Source: Photobacterium marinum | GTDB taxonomy: Bacteria; Pseudomonadota; Gammaproteobacteria; Enterobacterales; Vibrionaceae | Length of the DNA: 57,372 bases | Direction: 5' to 3' | Assembly (NCBI RefSeq): GCF_000331515.1 | Contig: NZ_AMZO01000029.1 | Span: 1-57,372, forward strand | In this document: one piece after another, positions 54,189 through 57,372 of the stretch | How the letters are laid out: every line of letters begins with the position of its first letter | How positions within the stretch are numbered: the stretch's first letter is position 1 | Notes under the pieces: model-generated | Told to the model about the DNA's origin: nothing | Seen by the model: only the letters and a program-made list of their open reading frames with translations | Databases searched by the model: none | Program-made: the position numbers and the translations under genes

Positions 54189-55613
54189 CTATGGAGTATA
54201 TACGCCTACACCCAATTCATCTTCTTTACGTGTTTTTTCCATCACCTCGGACGGTGACATCGCCACACGCAGATCCATTTCTGCTTCGGTACGTACCAGC
54301 TCACCACGTAGTGAGTTAGTGAATACGTCGGTGATTTTCACGTCAACGAACTGGCCAATCAGCTCTGCTGAGCCTTCAAAGTTAACCACGCGGTTGTTTT
54401 CAGTACGGCCGCGAAGTTCCATGATGTTTTTCTTCGAAGGACCTTCAACCAGGATACGCTGCTCGGTACCCAGCATCTGGCGAGAGTAACGCATTGCCTG
54501 AGTATTGATCTGTTGCTGCAGTTCATACAAGCGCTGCTTCTTCACTTCTTCAGACAGATCACAAGGATAGTCTGCCGCAGGTGTGCCTGGACGAGGAGAA
54601 TAGATAAAGCTGAAGCTGATATCGAAGTCAATATCACGGATCAGCTTCATGGTGTCCTGGAAGTCCTGATCAGTCTCACCCGGGAAACCAACGATGAAGT
54701 CTGAACTGATTGTGATGTCAGGACGTGCTTTACGCAGCTTACGGATTTTTGATTTGTACTCAATCGCAGTGTGAGGACGTTTCATCATCGTCAGGATACG
54801 GTCAGAACCGCTCTGTACTGGCAGATGTAGGAAGCTGACTACCTCAGGGGTATCTTCGTACACTTCGATAATGTCGTCAGTAAACTCGATTGGGTGGCTG
54901 GTGGTGTAACGGATACGGTCGATACCGTCGATAGCAGCAACCAGGCGCAGCAGCTCAGCAAAGCTTGCGATATTGTCATCGTGAGTTGCACCACGGTATG
55001 CGTTAACGTTCTGTCCCAGCAGGTTAACTTCACGTACACCCTGATCTGCAAGCTGGGCAACTTCGAATAGTACGTCGTCAAGCGGACGGCTTACTTCCTC
55101 ACCACGGGTGTATGGTACTACGCAGTAAGTACAGTACTTAGAACAGCCTTCCATGATGGATACGAATGCGGTCGGGCCTTCTGCACGCGGTTCTGGCAGA
55201 CGGTCGAACTTCTCGATTTCCGGGAAAGAGATATCCATTACAGGTGCATCGTCAGATTGAGACTGTTTGATCATCTCTGGCAGGCGGTGCAGGGTTTGCG
55301 GGCCAAAGATTACGTCAACATAAGGAGCACGCTGGCGAATGGAGTCACCTTCCTGAGTTGCTACACAACCACCAACACCGATCACCAGGCTTGGTTTTTT
55401 ATCTTTCAGTGTTTTCCAGCGGCCAAGCTGGTGGAAAACTTTTTCCTGAGCCTTTTCACGGATTGAACAGGTGTTTAGTAGCAGAACGTCTGCTTCTTCT
55501 GGTTCTTCCGTTAACTCGAAGCCATTGGCTGCATTTAGAAGATCGGCCATTTTTGATGAATCGTATTCGTTCATCTGGCAACCCCAGGTTTTAATAAGCA
55601 GTTTCTTAGCCAT
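54189..55613 (-). CDS. miaB: tRNA-2-methylthio-N6-dimethylallyladenosine synthase MiaB
   Basis: MiaB adds the 2-methylthio group to isopentenyl-A37 of tRNAs, a radical-SAM reaction. The 474-residue protein has the auxiliary cluster Cys residues ([26 protein letters not shown]), the SAM cluster [16 protein letters not shown], and a C-terminal TRAM domain. Length equals E. coli MiaB (474). It is divergent from ubiF, as in E. coli. Confidence 0.97.
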   Translation of the reverse strand: MAKKLLIKTWGCQMNEYDSSKMADLLNAANGFELTEEPEEADVLLLNTCSIREKAQEKVFHQLGRWKTLKDKKPSLVIGVGGCVATQEGDSIRQRAPYVDVIFGPQTLHRLPEMIKQSQSDDAPVMDISFPEIEKFDRLPEPRAEGPTAFVSIMEGCSKYCTYCVVPYTRGEEVSRPLDDVLFEVAQLADQGVREVNLLGQNVNAYRGATHDDNIASFAELLRLVAAIDGIDRIRYTTSHPIEFTDDIIEVYEDTPEVVSFLHLPVQSGSDRILTMMKRPHTAIEYKSKIRKLRKARPDITISSDFIVGFPGETDQDFQDTMKLIRDIDFDISFSFIYSPRPGTPAADYPCDLSEEVKKQRLYELQQQINTQAMRYSRQMLGTEQRILVEGPSKKNIMELRGRTENNRVVNFEGSAELIGQFVDVKITDVFTNSLRGELVRTEAEMDLRVAMSPSEVMEKTRKEDELGVGVYTP

Positions 55614-56002
55614 GTCTAACTCTTCGCTCGTAGTGTTTTATTCATTGCATTCAACATTGCATCATTCGGCTAACAGCGGCGAAAGAGCAGCAGTTAGCTG
55701 TAGCAAGCGGCGTATTGTACTGCTTTAAGCTCTGCCTGACCAGATCATCACCACCCCGAATAAAATGTGGATTTAGCCCGGCAAGCTGATTTCTGTCTAT
55801 AGTCTAGTTGGCATTTGGCTTCCAAAGCGGACGTGAGTTAGCACCGTTGTCTCGGAGTGAGGTGTATTATCTTTTATTGTCAGCTAATTATCGCTGTCCG
55901 GTGAAAGGGAATCAGGTAACATATTGAGAATGATTCTGTTTAGTTTGTCCGGTTCGAAACAACGGTTGCCGGATTCTGTATAGCATTGAGATGAGAGCAG
56001 AT
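55614..56002. other. Divergent region miaB / ubiF, about 390 bp
   Basis: Both promoters must lie here. A short inverted repeat (GCTAAC at 55669-55674, GTTAGC at 55693-55698) is visible; it has no evident function. No operator or RNA gene is recognised. Confidence 0.45.
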
Positions 56003-57163
56003 ATGGAACAATATGATGTAGTGGTTGCAGGCGGCGGTATGGTCGGTGCTGCGACTGCATTAGGATTGGCACAGCAGGGACTGAGCGTTGCCGTGATAGA
56101 AGGAAAGGAGCCTCAGTCTTATCACCCGGAACAGCCGATGGACTTGCGGGTGTCTGCGATTTCTCCCAATTCTGTTGCCCTCCTGACAAGGTTGGGAGCC
56201 TGGGACAACATCCTGAAAATGCGCCTTTGCCCGTTTAAGCGCCTGGAAACATGGGAGCATCCTGAATGCCGGACACGCTTTAGTGCGGATGAAATGAATC
56301 TGGATCGGCTGGGGTTCATTGTCGAAAACCGAATAATTCAGTTAGGTTTATGGCAGCAGTTCAGTGATTATCCGACACTGACTTTGCTTTGCCCGGCTCG
56401 GATGGAGCAGGCCGAAGCAGTAGAAGGCGGATATCGGGTTGTACTCAGTGATGGCCGTCTGCTCCAGACCCGATTACTGGTTGGTGCTGACGGGGCTAAT
56501 TCGCAGGTTCGCCAACAGGCGGGAATCGGTATTACAGCCTGGGACTATCGTCAGCATTGCATGTTGATCAATGTTGAAACTGCATTGCCGCAACAGGATA
56601 TAACCTGGCAGATGTTTACGCCTAATGGTCCCCGTTCCTTTTTGCCGTTGCCTGGTCATCAGGCTTCGCTGGTATGGTATGACAGTCCGCAGCGAATCCA
56701 CCAATTAAGTGGAATGACACCTGCGCAGCTGCATGAGCAGATCAAAGCACATTTCCCGGAAGAGCTAGGTGAGTTCAAGGTACTTAACCACGGTAGCTTC
56801 CCGCTGACTCGTCGTCATGCGCAGGATTACTCTAAACCGGGCGTGGTGTTGCTGGGCGATGCTGCCCATACGATCAACCCGCTTGCAGGGCAGGGCGTTA
56901 ATTTGGGCTTCAAGGATGTTGATGTGTTACTGCATGAAATTGAGAAGGCCGGCAAAGAGTGGGCGGTGCCTTCGGTACTCAAAGCTTATGAACGTCGTCG
57001 TCGCCCTGATAACCTGTTGATGCAAACTGGAATGGATGTTTTCTATACCACGTTCAGTAATTCACTGCTGCCCATAAAGCTGATGCGTAATGCCGGACTT
57101 AAGTTAGCAGAACACGCAGGACCGTTGAAAAAGCAGGTTTTGAAATACGCGATGGGGATGTGA
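56003..57163 (+). CDS. ubiF: FAD-dependent ubiquinone hydroxylase UbiF
   Basis: UbiF hydroxylates the ring in ubiquinone synthesis (C6 position). The 386-residue flavoprotein has the Rossmann start VVVAGGGMVGAATALGLA, the middle DGANSQVR and the C-terminal GDAAHTINPLAGQGVNLGF. The start is ATG 56003 (MEQYDVVV); ATG 55991 would add four residues. Like E. coli it is next to miaB and a tRNA cluster. Related family members (UbiH, UbiI) cannot be fully ruled out by pattern, but location favours UbiF. Confidence 0.92.
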   Translation: MEQYDVVVAGGGMVGAATALGLAQQGLSVAVIEGKEPQSYHPEQPMDLRVSAISPNSVALLTRLGAWDNILKMRLCPFKRLETWEHPECRTRFSADEMNLDRLGFIVENRIIQLGLWQQFSDYPTLTLLCPARMEQAEAVEGGYRVVLSDGRLLQTRLLVGADGANSQVRQQAGIGITAWDYRQHCMLINVETALPQQDITWQMFTPNGPRSFLPLPGHQASLVWYDSPQRIHQLSGMTPAQLHEQIKAHFPEELGEFKVLNHGSFPLTRRHAQDYSKPGVVLLGDAAHTINPLAGQGVNLGFKDVDVLLHEIEKAGKEWAVPSVLKAYERRRRPDNLLMQTGMDVFYTTFSNSLLPIKLMRNAGLKLAEHAGPLKKQVLKYAMGM

Positions 57164-57226
57164 TACCTGTTTTGCTTATCCTGAGATAGGTATAAGAAAT
57201 CAAAGTGTTGGGTAGAGATAAAGAAA

Positions 57227-57255
57227 AAGCCGAGTGTTATCAAAACATTCGGCTT
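57227..57255. terminator. Possible terminator after ubiF
   Basis: AAGCCGAGTGTT (57227-57238) pairs with AACATTCGGCTT (57244-57255) with one G-T wobble. A T run follows on the minus strand (TTTTTCTTT), so it better suits transcripts from the tRNA side, while for ubiF the T run is poor. Confidence 0.6.
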
Positions 57256-57326
57256 CACAACCAGAGAGATACGATCATTTGGTAGGTTGTAAAAACTGTA
57301 ATCTACCATTTACTGTAGACAAAAGA

Positions 57327-57348
57327 AAACCCACCAAAAGGTGGGTTT
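57327..57348 (-). terminator. Terminator of the tRNA operon
   Basis: AAACCCACC (57327-57335) pairs with GGTGGGTTT (57340-57348) around AAAA. On the minus strand it is followed by TTTTCTTTTG, so it ends the tRNA transcript whose last gene ends at 57357. Confidence 0.88.
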
Positions 57349-57356
57349 CTAAATAA

Positions 57357-57372
57357 TGGTGCGGAAGGAGAG
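57357..57372 (-). tRNA. 3' end of a tRNA, probably tRNA-Leu (truncated by window edge)
   Basis: On the minus strand the last bases read CTCTCCTTCCGCACCA: the CCA end, discriminator A, the acceptor 3' strand CTTCCGC, and the T-stem strand CTCTC. A GCGGAAG...CTTCCGC acceptor fits Vibrio-type tRNA-Leu, and E. coli has metT-leuW-gln tRNAs beside ubiF. The anticodon lies outside the window, so the type is not certain. Confidence 0.65.

Overview
The window looks like chromosomal backbone of a marine gammaproteobacterium of the family Vibrionaceae, most likely Photobacterium or a close relative. Evidence is the mid-40s to 50 % GC impression, the Vibrio-type neighbours (DUF2066, DUF2069, TIGR03503 and SulP proteins), and gene blocks that each match an E. 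coli neighbourhood but are joined differently. Species-level assignment is inference. Almost every gene is intact.

Layout. 1-850: left edge with a short open-frame remnant, a small secreted coiled-coil protein and a DUF1904 gene. 1263-8507: yafD, a Yip1-family gene, mltD, gloB, yafS, rnhA, dnaQ and a TIGR03503 membrane protein. 8560-9602: a decayed Tn5/IS50-type insertion sequence with Tn5-like outside and inside ends and a perfect 9-bp target duplication, sitting in the loop of what was a terminator hairpin. 9637-15757: fadE with a FadR-like operator, a SulP anion transporter, gmhA and yafJ. 15772-19775: purine and uracil block (purN, purM with a PurR box, upp, uraA). 20136-25955: a DUF2066 gene, DUF2069, wrbA, an ArsC-type gene, bepA, a TusA-like gene and perM. 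25994-30543: ferrous iron locus (feoA, feoB and a Cys-rich membrane protein) divergent from two secreted proteins across Fur-like and FNR-like sites. 30592-33864: bcp, gcvR, dapA, bamC. 33923-47420: the lipoate/cell-wall/ribosome/LPS block lipA, lipB, ybeD, dacA, rlpA, mrdB, mrdA, rlmH, rsfS, holA, lptE, leuS, plus ybeL. 47435-49933: an accessory pocket with a secreted subtilase carrying a putative chitin-binding module and a SYLF-domain protein. 50048-57163: lnt, corC, ybeY, ybeZ, miaB and ubiF. The window ends inside a tRNA gene, probably tRNA-Leu, on the minus strand.

How it works together. The window is mostly envelope building (mltD, dacA, rlpA, mrdA/B, bamC, lptE, lnt, gmhA, bepA), replication (rnhA, dnaQ, holA), nucleotide salvage and synthesis, lipoate and lipoprotein modification, and translation support (leuS, rlmH, rsfS, ybeY, miaB). 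The least ordinary parts are the IS50-like element that split a terminator while bringing its own, and the feo locus. There FeoB has a long hydrophilic insertion near residues 555-670 and is paired with a CxxCxxC membrane protein and two exported proteins whose predicted mature N-terminus is histidine. Two genes that E. coli keeps in these blocks, nadD (between holA and rsfS) and hda (after uraA), are not present at those places.
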